Source of the DNA: Stercorarius parasiticus | Lineage: Eukaryota; Chordata; Aves; Charadriiformes; Stercorariidae | Length of the DNA stretch: 64,000 nt | Assembly (NCBI GenBank): GCA_013396915.1 | Contig: VWZL01004340.1 | Span: forward strand, 310,001 to 374,000 | Reading direction: 5' to 3' | In this document: in pieces, positions 1-12,800 of the stretch | How positions within the stretch are numbered: the first letter of the stretch is position 1 | Layout of the letters: every line of letters starts with the position of its first letter | Notes under the pieces: model-generated | What the model saw: only the letters and a program-made list of their open reading frames with translations | What the model was told of the DNA's origin: nothing | Database searches by the model: none | Position numbers and translations under genes: made by a program

Positions 1-742
1 TAACACTGGCCTCTCAAAAAATTTGTCCTATGGGAAGGGACTGTCTGCTCTACAGGAAGGAAGTCAGGAAGTTTCCCATCAAACTGCAGGCATGTCATAT
101 GGCTAAAATTCCATCATTGCACAACAAACCAGAAAAAGCATTTTTGTTTTGTGGCCTGACATCTGGTTGCCATGATTAATTTCTGTTCCTTTAATTTAAT
201 AGGATCCCATAACTTTTTGGCTGGGTAGTCTCATCTAGATTGACCCCAGAGGCAGGTTTTGTTGTGTCATGACACAAGCACATCAAACCTTTGGATCCCA
301 GAGCTTTCCTTTCTTGCTTCATGCCATGGCATGAACCCGGTGTTCATAAACCACAGTATTAAATACATTCCTGGTAAACTAGCGTGGCCATTTGAACCTG
401 CATAATGAATGCAAAAACAATGGCAGTTTAGGTGCAAGGTTTTTATCATTTATTCGTGATGTAGAGGCCAACCACTCCACTGAGTTACAAGTCTAGCACT
501 CCTTCTACTGTAAATAGGAAGGTAACTGAGTGGAAAGGAGACACCGTGGAGCCTTGTGCGAAAAGTGCTATTCAGCTCTGATCGGAAGTTGAACATGTCA
601 CTAGACAAAAAAGTCAGAAGAAATCCTACCTCTTATTTCATGACTTAGCCAGTCCTGTAATTTTTTGTAGCTATCAGTTAATAACAGGCGTAGAGAGAAC
701 ATTGGGAAATTATCATACCTTGAGGGCATGTCACCCACTTAC
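1..742 (-). other. Netrin-4-like intron 8 (partial)
   Basis: This is the sequence downstream of the last visible exon on the minus strand. No further C345C exon or repeat was recognised. The intron continues past the left edge. Confidence 0.8.
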
Positions 743-811
743 CATAAGCATATTTCATTTGGCAGAAGTCAGTGACACTTCCAAGCACCTTTTCTTTGCA
801 CACACACTTTT
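743..811 (-). CDS. NTN4-like: Netrin-4-like exon 8: start of C345C (netrin) domain
   Basis: The 69-base exon lies between CTGCCAG and GTAAGT and encodes 22 whole residues with split codons at both ends: [13 protein letters not shown] then [11 protein letters not shown]. This corresponds to the netrin-4 stretch GKCECKEQ...FCGMKYSY at the front of the C345C domain. The gene continues left of base 1. I found no further C345C exon between 1 and 742. Confidence 0.93.
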
Positions 812-3800
812 CTGGCAGGGGAACCATAGAACACAAAGGGTTGGAGAAGAGCCAGGACACGAGAGAGAAAAGAAAAGCAAATGATGCTCAGTTATACAGT
901 TATATGTATATAATTCCCATAACCTGGATGGACTTTTAAGAGTAAGTTTGATAGTGAACTCACTTATTTGCGAATCTGTTTCTTGTTAGGTGATACAATA
1001 ATTGTTCTGAAATCTGATCAGTACTGTCAAGTAAAATGCAGCCCTCATGGGGTCTACTGTACAGTTAAACTGATACTAATAGAGAGATTTGTAAGAATCA
1101 GATCCAGGTGTAAATCACATAAGTAATAATAACCTTGTTTGAGCCCATAAGCTAAGAAATGCTGATCCTTGCTGGTATTAAGGTAATACCCGTCTCAGAG
1201 AAGTCAAAATATGCAATAGGTGGCACTATTACCTCTGGGTCTTATGAAGCCATTGATATTGACAAGCGCCGACTTTCATACATGGCAAGCAAAACAGAAC
1301 TATTTAAGTATTAAAGGCTGCAACTCATTCTATAGCCTGCTTGCTTTGTAAGTTTAGCTGGATACAGTGTGCTTTACTTTCTCTCCTGAGCTGTTGTGCC
1401 ATAAGGAATATCTTACTCTTAAAATCACTTGCGTCCCACCCCACAGGCGGTGCATTTCACTGGTGGCTGACATGATCTTTTTACAAATAGCATTTGAAGT
1501 TCTGCATGGCACCTGAATGCTTGAGAAGGAGCAGTGTAAAACCATAAGCATTATGACTATAATTACGACAACAAAAGGAGAGTATTTTTTCCACACAATC
1601 TTATTCATGATTTACCAATTTCCAAAACCAAAGTTGGATAGTACAGGTGGTTTGGAAAATAACAATGCAAGTGTAATGATAACCTGTATAGTTCAGATTA
1701 GCAGATGTTGCCAGCAGATGGGGGCCAGACAAGCTAGAGATGAGTGGGGGAATTTAAGTCAGGGTGGAGAGAAGAAAGAACTGGCACTGACTGAAGTTAC
1801 TGATGTTCCCAGGCTCTGGGCTGTACCTGGGTGCCTCAGTGCAGAAAATCCCTGTTCGTGGTCATTCCATTTCCACTCCTCTTCGCTCTCGTTGGTTGGC
1901 ATTTGCACAAGGTCAGGGATTCGTCCCCCAATGGGAATGTTAAAGAATGGCTCATTGTCATAGCTGGGGGGGACACATAAAACGGAAAACTTGGTTAGGA
2001 CAGGAGATGGGTGGGAAGCAGGTATTTGTAGCATGTGGCTGTATCCAAACAGATGACCTTGCTTTCTTCAGGTTAGGAGTACAAATAAGAGCAAGACTTC
2101 ATGCTATATAGGGAGATCACAAGATCTAGGCTTTTATTTAGGTCTTACCACTGCTGACTTAACATTTTTTAAAGTAAATATGTACTGGGCCTTTTTTGCT
2201 TTTGTTTGTTTGTTTTTACTGCATTAAGTTAGTGACCGCTTGTTGATGTCAGTAGGAACTGAGGACACCTGCAGGACCCATTAAACAGCAGTCACTCAGC
2301 AAATCATAGGATTTCTGTACTGATTAATGCACATTTAGGGTACAGATGCCTGCCCTCTAGAAACAAGAGGGAGACCTTGTAGTTCATTTTCCGTGGGCAC
2401 AAATGAGAGGCAAGCACTCCAGACTCTTCCATCTATTTGCAAGGCAAACAGGTGTATTTAAAGATGCTGTACATATTTCCACGGCGTTGTGGAGTTGGCT
2501 ATTATTACTGCAAAAATTCATCATTTCAAGATTGCCTTGGATAATACAATGGGCTTAAAAGTGTGCCAGCCACCAAATGGAATCTAAGAAACCTTTTATG
2601 ATTTACAGCCACCTTTTCAAATGATTGTGCACCCTCCAGCATCCTTCAATTGCTGTCATTGCTGCCGTACTTCAGTTAATCTTTGTTTCATTTCACAGAA
2701 TCCCATCTCAAAGTGAACCCAAAGGAGGGCTTCTTTACCCATTGAAACAGTTTCCAGTATGCTGGTCGCAGTCTCTGGCACAGTCACAAGGGCGACAGCC
2801 ATTCTCTCCAAAGCCCCAGTAGCCCATGAGACATCTATCGCAGTTGGGGCCCGCCACACCCGGCTTGCAGTAGCAGAATCCCGTCTTGGGGTGGCATCGC
2901 CAGCTTCTGCTGAAAGTTGCGTTGGCTGAACCCATTGGCTGGCAGGTGCAAGCTATGGAGATACGGTAAGAGGTGACTGAGGTTACGTGCCCAGGGGTCA
3001 TCTGGTTAAGTGACATTTTTTCAAGGCTGATAAACTCGTTCCCTCTTCCTTATGCTCAGTAGGTTTATGTCAGAACTGGTAAACATTGCATTGTCAGCCT
3101 ACATTTGCAATATTATTGTTGTTTCTTTTTAACTCAATAAGCACAGCAAAACAAGTACAACCGGGACTCTTTTATGTATGAAAGTCAGTTCTTCCCTACT
3201 ACACAAATCTTGACCATACAGGGAGGCAGGAAGCCTCCACTGTGTGTTTATTTTTAAAGGGGCTTGCAGGTGATTCACTTTTAAAATGTTCGGCAAAAAG
3301 ATTCACTAGCATGGATGAGGTAAAAAGTGATAGCTATTGCCCATGTTGTCTTTCCTGTGAACACAGAGATTAAAAAGCTACTGTTTCCTCTGGGGATAGA
3401 TGTGGCTTATGTAGGTGGTTCAAATGACCTGAAACATTTTTTCTATTTCTGCCTCCAAAAAGTCCACAAATTCCCTTCAGTGTGAGTTCTAAGGGACACA
3501 TCTCACCATGCAGTACTGTATGTGTGTAAGGAAGCTGATGAAATTTTCTGTACAAATACATGAGCAGATTTGTTACAAGGAAGGTGGACAGAATGAGAGA
3601 AGATCTCTAAACTCACTATATGTATCTTACATGTAGCTGGAGCTGAGAAAATAGGAGGAAAAAAACCCCAGATCTTTCTAATGCTATTGATAATTTGACA
3701 CCAGCCTGGCAACTCAAGGCAACTTGGCAGTGAAACAGATAGCTACAGCTCCTATGGGCAACTCTGCCTTCACAGGCGTTAAATTGTCATAATCCCACGC

Positions 3801-6800
3801 CACCAGTACATCCCCAATGTGACAGCATCAGGGAGTGGGGTGGAAAGTAATATCCAGATAGTGGTGCAAAGCCAACACAGTTGACTCCTCTCCATTAGGG
3901 CAGAGGCTAGCTGAGATGGTCAAGCCTTGTGCCAACAGCTCTGCAGAGGTAAAATATAAGCAATAAACATGCCCACTCATTTCTGATATTCAAACAAGTT
4001 TGATTAAAATGAGAACTGAGCTGAACTCCAGGCCTTCATATTTCACCTCTTTTTTGTATTAACAAAGCGGCATAGCCTGGCTTTTGCTTGTAGCAGAGAC
4101 TGAAAAGGAAATGCATCACTACTTCATCCATCTGGAAGAGGGCAGAAATAAAAATCTTGTGGCTAAGACCCGCTTTAACAGAGATTTTCAGTTAAATGTT
4201 GGACACCCAAGGTGTTTAGATAGCTTGGATCAGAGGCCAGCCTTTTGGATGCTTATCTGAACCAAACATGATCTCCAAAGCTTTTGAAGTTTGCCCATCA
4301 TTGCTTCTAATCAAACTACTTTTCTTCATGAGCTCACAGATAAGAGACCAAATGAACACCGATTCCACACATCATTTTCCAAGGGGAAGGGACTAGTATA
4401 TGACTATAAAGAGTGTTAAGTGTAGCAGAGACAGATTCACTTTCATCTGCAACCCCATATTTAATGCGCAAGAAAAGAAAATATCTTTTGAAAATAGTAC
4501 GAGAAAAAGGGTGAGCAATTTTGTATAAAGGGCATTTCTCTTATGCTCTGCTTACGACCTAGTTATTTTTTCACCATGCCCTGTGTTCTTTATGCCAATA
4601 TTTTTAATAATATTATTACACTCTGCTGTAGACGGATCTCAGTCCGTTGTTTTCAAGGGACACTAGCACAATAGCCTAAGGACAGAAAATAAGCGTGCTG
4701 TCATGGGCAATGTACTCAACACAATGAGCTGGTTGGCGGATGGCAGCAGGCTCGCCTGTTTGCCACAAAGCAGTCTTGACTTTGGGAGCAAACCCAGGGA
4801 TTTTGCTGTCAGTTCTGGAGAGCAGGTGTAACAATGAAGTGCTCATTAGCACTGACAGTTTCAAAGGCAAGTTCTGATTTGTTGCTGCTCAACTTGAATT
4901 ATTTTTGCCCAGATTTTTGTGGGGCTGACTACATCACCTTAAAAGAGGAGACACTTAGTTCCGTCCATCACTGAAAAAAATGGATGTCGTAGATTTGGGG
5001 ATCAGGAGGGGAAACATGCTCCCTTTACTGCAGACAGGTCTGAGCCACAAGAAGTAAGAGGTTGCTAACACCTGGGTTGGCTGGAATCCAGGTTTCTTAT
5101 TTCACTGTAATATCTCTGTATGTAGGATCTACTTGTGGATTTTTCACCTTAAATTTCTTATATTTCTGCAACTTCTGGGTCTGTCTTTATTCCCATTTTA
5201 TTTCTGGTTTTCAGGTTTCATCAGTTAGGGTCACATAACAGATGGGTAAATCTGCATCATTAGACTACCTATCACTGAGACTAGATCCTAATTCAGGAAG
5301 ATAAGACTTTCTCCCATCCTATCCCTAAGGGAAAGTATTACAGGACAGTGACTGAGCATTGGCAGAAACTGAGGAGGAGGAAAAAAGTTCCCCCACCCCC
5401 CCCTTATTTTGGGGGTACAGTTCAGGAAAACTAATGGTCCCAAATGAACTGTGGGGCATATTCCCCAGTTAGAAACTGGTACAGCTTCTGGTGGATGAGA
5501 AAGCAAGCTGAATCAATAAATGTACAACACTTTCAGATGAGTTATACAAGTGGTTTGCAAACGCTTTACTCAGTCTGCGTTTATTTAGCATTTCAGCTTG
5601 GGTGTGTACATTGTCTGGCTTCCAGAGTACTATGGCCAAAATCCCAGTTGTGCATCTAAGGTAATTCCCAAAATAAGAGCCCACATGTCACATGCTGAAG
5701 GGGCAGCTGTTGATGACTGGTTTTTATCTGCTTAAAAGTACCACAGATTTGCAGATAAACCTCACAATTAAAGAAACATAAAAGCAAGTTTCCAAAACTT
5801 CATGCTTTTACGTTTACCAGTATTTGACAACACAGCATCTTTCCCTGCTGATTTTTGCTGCTTTTCTCTTGGCAAACCCTAGTTTTCTCTCCATCCGCCT
5901 CCCTGTCTAACAAAACACCAGCCGACATGACAATGGCCTTGTTTGTCAAAGGCATCATCAATTATGTTAGGGACGGTGTGCAGACAGTTCTGGCTCAGAG
6001 ATGGCTGGTTTATTTGGGTTCTCCCCTTGACAGCAATGTAATGAAAAATTTCGTCATTGTACTTTAGAGTTGGCTATCAGTCACAAAGTATCACAAAGCA
6101 TCCTCTTGCCTTTTAGTCTCGCTCCTACACTAAGTTTGTTTTGTCAGAAACTACTGTAAAAAGGAGGAGACAAGGAATAATGAAAAATGAATAATTCATA
6201 CAGCAGTCTCCGCTCAAGTCCTCAATAAATCTGCCTGCCCTCAGCACAGCTGTCTTTCCCATGTAATTAGACACAGATGTAAAATATAATATTGGTTGTA
6301 ACGATATGGTCCCAACTTACAGGAAAATAGCAAGTGCTGCAAGTAACTCTGGGGACTTTGAGGTATCTTGCCTTAAACTTCGGTCTAATTATACTGCATA
6401 AGATATAGCTGTGAGCAGACTCTGGCTATTTGATGAAGAACAGGCAAAATGAAAAATGAAACAAAGCCTTTTGAATCTGAAATGTATACATGTGCATCTT
6501 TGGAGCACGTGACCAAATCAGGGCAATTTTTAAAGCATGTCGGATGTGGGGATTGACTCAGCCAATAACGTTTCTTAAATGAAGGAAATAAGATAGACAG
6601 CTGTGTGTGTGGTCAGGCCTGATTAAGACAGACTTTGAACCAAGATGTGATCAGGCCTTTGTGATATTACAATTAAAAGTTCACTCCCTCTGCTCTGAAG
6701 TAAAAGGATGAGAAGCGGAGCTTTTCAGAGTGTGTGTGTGCATGTGCATCTGGGCAGATTTTAATTTTCAACCCTCGTGCTTAGAGTAAAAAGCTTGTTT

Positions 6801-9800
6801 TCCTGGAGACTGTTTTTAATGGGTCTACATGCTTGCGTTATTTTTTAAGCTAACCAAAGAGTGAGTACAAAAGATGGTGCCATTTCAGAAGGATCCCTTA
6901 AGCCTCCAAATAAGCCACAGGAAAGAGCCAAGGATACAGCAGCTTTTCTAACCATTGGTTAGGAAACGATTAGGCTTCCGAGTCAAAGCTCCCATACAAG
7001 TCTATATCCAAACTACTTAATCCTGTGTTGTCACCCCCAATAACAGGCAGGTGTGTGCCTTGCTCTGGGGCTCTTTTCATGCCTTTTTTTTTTTTTTAAT
7101 ATAGATCTAAGCAGTGTTACAACAAGGCTCATGATGTGGCTCTCATTCATCCCCAGCTGCTAGGAACAGGAGAAGCAAAGGTATCAGAGGCAGGCTACCT
7201 CTGCAGAGAAAAAGGAATAGCAGATTCACACTTACATATCAAATTTTAACAGATTTTTTTTTTTTAAGGGAATGTCTTTGCTGTCTCACAGTGGAGGGTC
7301 AGAAAAGGGTGGTTTGGATAGTGCCAGGACATCCAATTGTTATACAACTTTTTTTCCCCAGCAGTGATTAAGAGAGAATGCTGTTCATTATTATGACTAA
7401 TGCTTAAAGACTCTTTCTGGGCCTGGGCAGTGTCCTGTTAACTTTCTGGGAGCCTGAGGGGGATGTCACAGCTGAACCTAGACTTTGCTCTGGATGGCAG
7501 AGCACTCTTCAAGCGTGCTTTCTCAAAGGGATTAGCACAGCATTTCATTCAGCTTTTTCATCAGATTTCCTTTCCCAGCTCAGTATCTACTGTACACAAG
7601 GGTCAAGGTTTCATCTCCCATTGAGGTGTGTGTCTGTCCCCCCGTTTCCCCCCCCNCTCTGAGCAGAATCATCCATCCAGTCTGCTGTTTGCAGTTTATT
7701 ACTGCTTTTCAGCACTTGCCCAGTGGGTGGGTTTTTCACTTAGTGTTGTTAGTCTGGCACTGTTTGCCTGGTTTTCTCAAAGTGAGATGATGCCTTGGAA
7801 TCGGTGCATCTAAATCCTCAAAAACATGCTAATCCAGACATGACATCTCTTCAATTTATTATCAGCAGGCTTAGGTATGAGAGAAGTGTACCTGGTGGTC
7901 TAATTGTCTAATTTTTTACATATTAGCAATGCTCAAAACAGTTAACTGTTTTTTACTGAATAACCAGAGTTGTTTCCAGGGTCACACAACCTGAACAATT
8001 TACTCAGACCACACTAGATTAAGTTTAATAGTAATGCAAGGTTTGCAACCTGAAAGAGAAGTCCCTCTGGAGAAGAGGGATTCTATCCTACATCCTGCAT
8101 GAGGCCTTTCAGTTTACTATCAGCTCTGTGCATAAGGAGCTGATGATGGTGCTGGAGGTGAAATCTGCCCTCTATCAAACTGAGTCTGTTCTAACCAAAA
8201 CAACCCTGCCTGTCTGCACTGGTGTGCAGTTCCCTGAAACTTAAGGTGAACCGTTCCCTGAAGATTCTCTGCAGAGGTACAGCATAACGTGAAGTGCACA
8301 CTTACACACTGCCTGCAAACCACATGGGGAAGTGTTTGGGGATCAGTTCTTTCATCATACAAAACACTACCCTATTAAGGTAATTTGTCAAATGTCATTG
8401 TAGGAATTCTCCTCCTCACCTTAAATAAAAGGGAAAAGGCACGGACTAACCACCTCGCTCCCAGGTTTCTTTTAACTCTGTCGTTATAACAGGTACAAGC
8501 ATTGTGCACACAGTCTGCTGAAAAAGTTGAGGCTCTCTAGAGTGAACTGCAATACCCTTTCCTTGCATCTTGATATGGCAAGCATTCATACATGCCTTTG
8601 CACACCCGTGAAGGATCCCATTGACTTACATCATGCATAGATAGGGTCATGCTTACCTATTGCAATAATGCTGAATCAAACCTGTTAGATTCATCTCTAC
8701 CAACAGAAGCCCTAGTGCAGGCTAGCGATCCAGAGTACCTCTTCAATCAAGGAAGAGAAATAGATATCCTCTAGAGGGCAATTCAGCTCATCTATCTCAG
8801 GCATCTACGTTAAACTTCAATAAATCATTCTCTTGGGGTCCCACTGTTTCTCCACTGACCGTCCAGGGAGCTTAGAAAAGACATAACTTTCAGGTGGCTA
8901 AAGTGGGAGGGAAGCTATCTAAGCCTGAGCATGCAAGTCAGAGTGGAAACAGTTGCATTTGGGGGCCTTCTGCTGGCAGCAGCGTGTTCCCAGGTGAAAG
9001 AAACGTTATTGTGCTTGTCTGGCATGATGGGAATAAAGCTCTTTTCTTAGGAGGTAAATTTCTGAACAGTTTTTCTTTTGCTATGCAGAGTATTGGCAGG
9101 AGGTACTGAGAGGCCTGTAACCGGACCAGACAAAAGAGGCAGAGTCAAGGTCTGATTTCATCCAGGCAGGCTGTTCTAAGGTTTCCACGCAGATAGGCTG
9201 TATTTTCAAACAACGTTTTTTCCTCTTCGCTGCTTTCCAGTGCTCCTTGACTTTAGCAGTTATCTAATATTACACATAATGTTGGTTACTACCGCATCAC
9301 CCTGCTGTTAAATACAAGAGTTCATACACAGATTCTTTCAGGTACTATGAGATTGAAAACTAATCTTCTGGCACAACATTTTATTCTCATTACAATCTTT
9401 CCCTGTAGCAAATCTGCTCAGAGTAGAAACAGGACTAGAAAGGGGCCGTCTTAGAACACTATGGGATACAGGGCGAGTTAGATAAGCTCACCCCCAGCCC
9501 TGGCTGCTGATAATGTCCTGTGATGAACATTGTGGAATCGAAAAGAAGAGGTCATGTGGAAGCAGTCTGTGCTGGCACTAAGATCCAGTGGAAAAAATAC
9601 AAGAGAGCAGAAACATAGGATGTGCTGCGCACAGAAAGTTTAAGCAATGTCACAGGCCATACAGTCCTAGTGAGAGGAGTGTTTGTAACCTGAGTCTTTA
9701 AGAGGAATCTTGATGAAGAACATCAAAGGGTCAGGAAAACTTCAAAAGCACATGATGCCAGTGGGCATGAGTATAGATGACAAAGGATGAAGTTCTCTGT

Positions 9801-12800
9801 GCTGGCAACTGACGTCTGAGCTACGGGGAAGGAAAACTATACAAAGGGCGAAATGAAATTACGTACATTGTTGGAAGTAGCAACCTCCCAAATAGAAGCC
9901 AGATGGAATCAGATGTGTGAAGCCTGTCAGGATACTCAGGAAATGTTTGCACTAAGTAAGGGAGTTACAGGCGATGTTCCAGACTGGCTGGGTGCAAACT
10001 ACCTTGATCCAGAGGTTGTACACCCTCTGTGTACAACCATTAGTGCCTCTATGCCCGAGTTACTTCCTAACACATACTGATGAAGTGTTAATGAGGCAAT
10101 TAATTTGGGCAGTGCACCCCATAATACAGCTGTAGAACCCAGAGATACGTCTGATTGAGCTCTGCTGTATTTGTTCCCAAGTGGATATGCGTGGTCTCGG
10201 GCTTCCTACACCTCCTGCAGCCATTATTGTATATATTTATGTGCACAGATGTTGCACAATCAAACGGAATTTAACAATAACTTACACATAGGCACACACA
10301 GTCTTGAGAAATGCAGAAAAAAACAGCTAAATGGAATGTGTCTCAAGAAAAAAGGAACCATATTGTTTTAAATGCAAGCACAAGAAGAATGTACTTTTCT
10401 CCAGAATGCAATGCATTTGGAGAACTGTTATCACAAAAAAAAAAGTGATACCAGGGGGAGAAATAGACACAGGAAATCAGGAAGATGCCCTTTGATCAGA
10501 AAACTGTAGTTTAGGAAAAGAATACAAAGAAAGGATAGTAATACTCATGAGTTACTTCTATAGGAGTTACTGATTTCTTTCTTTTAATAATTCTTTTAAT
10601 GATTTCTTTCACCATTCATTTGTCTTCACCGCACGTAACAATAGTCACTTACGTTTGCAGACCTCTGTAGAAGACATGGGTTTCCCTCTATCTCGGTAAT
10701 ACCCTGGTTTGCACCTTTGACACCGATGCCCCTCTGTGTTATGCTTGCAGTTGTCACAGACTCCACCACTGCGTTTTCCCGATGCCAGCCAAACACTCAG
10801 ATCAAAATGGCAGCTGTCAGCGTGGTTGTGACAGCGACACTCTGGTGGGAAGCAGGACAATATATTTCAGGCTTATATAGCAGACAGCAATACTATTCAA
10901 ATGGTATCATTTTCCTACTGTGAATCATGGAGGAAATACCTGAATGTAACACATTTCATCTGCCTGCAATGCTTAATTTTCACAATAAATAGAAATTGCA
11001 ACACAGAGTGGGAGTCCCAACAGGGTCTGAGGAGCTTGTCTGGTCGTGAGCTGTTACAGAAAGAGAAACCAATCCAACGGTATCATAAGCCCTTCACAAA
11101 ACCCTGGAGTGTTAGAACACAAGGGGGATGTAACTGCACGAAGAACATATTTCTGCCTTGTAAATTCCACTTCCCAATAGCCCAAATGGGTCAGCTGCAG
11201 TAAAACACGCGCATACTGAGGTTTTCCATCAATGACCAGCAATTGTCATTACCAGTCATTACCAGTTTCTGTAATGGCACCATTAGTGTAAATCGACAGA
11301 AGTCTTTGTTAGGGACCTTTGCCTGCTGGCACGGTGAGTGCTCATCCTGAAAGCCTGGGTCAGTAAACTCCCTCCCACTTACTTCTGCATTCATTTGGAG
11401 CCCCCGTTTTTCCATCTCCTGGCTTCCAAGGCTGATCATTGTATAGTGGCGCACATTTCTCACAGTGGTCTCCTGCTGTGTTGTGTCTACACACACATTT
11501 TCCATGGACCTGTCAGGAGAAAGAGAATACATTCAAATAGCTACAAGCAAGAACGTGGTGGAGGGCCCAACAGCCCCACGAGTAGGTGGAACATCTCCTG
11601 CACAACTCCCACACAGCTGCCTGGCTCTCTTAAGAAACCCACAGAGCCTGGAGCTTAAAAATGTAGCTTTGTCTCTTCATACAGTCACTAATGATGTAAT
11701 GATGATTTTTCTTCTGTCTTACAGTTTAAATGCACGCGGCAACAATTTCTTTTTAATTCTCCAGTTGGCTATTTTACTACTGCAGTGATGAGCAGCCTCT
11801 GGACTATTTACATTGGGTAAACTAACACAGCTTATTTTGATTTACAAGTTCAGGCAAGAGCATGCAAAGAGCCTGAGCAGGTAGTCACCTCCAGGCAGTA
11901 TCAAATACCCTCTTGGCTGGCAGAGTGGAGTCACAGGAGAGCAGTCCAACAGAGGATGCTGGACCCTGTCTTATTTGACATTAACAGTGGTCTGGAAGAG
12001 AGAGTAAATATAGGGCAAGGAAATCACCATGAATTACTAAATTATAAATTGTTAGAAGAATGAGCAAGTAATCCTGGACCTCCTAGCACAGTTAAAAATG
12101 TAGCAAAAATATTAAACTTGGAAAAATACCAACCAGCATACCCACAGGAAAAAAATCCTAACCACACGTTCTGTGAGAGGAAAGCACTGATATTTGAAGA
12201 CACTTAGGTACAGTGTCTTCACTATACCTACCAACTTACATATGTGTGTGTGTGTGTATGTATATATATATATAAAAATAGGTTAGCAGAAAAGGCCCAA
12301 TAGAATTTTGGGCTGTGTAACTAAGCACTGTAACTCCAAGTGGTTAGGAAATTGTACCTGCAATGCCGTGTTCAGTTTTGAAGATCTTGTTACCAGATAA
12401 ATGAGAAATTGGAAGATGTTCAACAAAAATGAGCAAAAGCTGGCATAGCTGAAGAATGGGGCTTATCTACAAGCACTGTGTATACAAACACACGTAAGCC
12501 AGGAAACAACAGTTTACAAAATATTTGAGGGGGAAACAAAGAAAGAAGTGCAAAAAGTCTTGACTAAAACTGGCTGAATAGTATAGTTCTCTTTGTGACT
12601 ATTTCTTGAAAAAAGAACTTGCTTCCTCTGTACTTATCTGCCTTCATTGGAACACAATGATTTTTAATCACAGAAATATTCTAGTAATGTCAGTTTTGGG
12701 ACCAGGTATTCACACCAGAAACCTGACCTTGGAAATGGAGCTAGTCCAGCCTTCAAACGGAAAGTTACTATTGAAACTGGTTCTGTTCTCAGTTTATTTC

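Noticed and set aside
1517..1963. 148-codon plus-strand frame
   Set aside because: Its 3' part is antisense to netrin-4-like exon 7 and its 5' part is intron. It has no recognisable domain.
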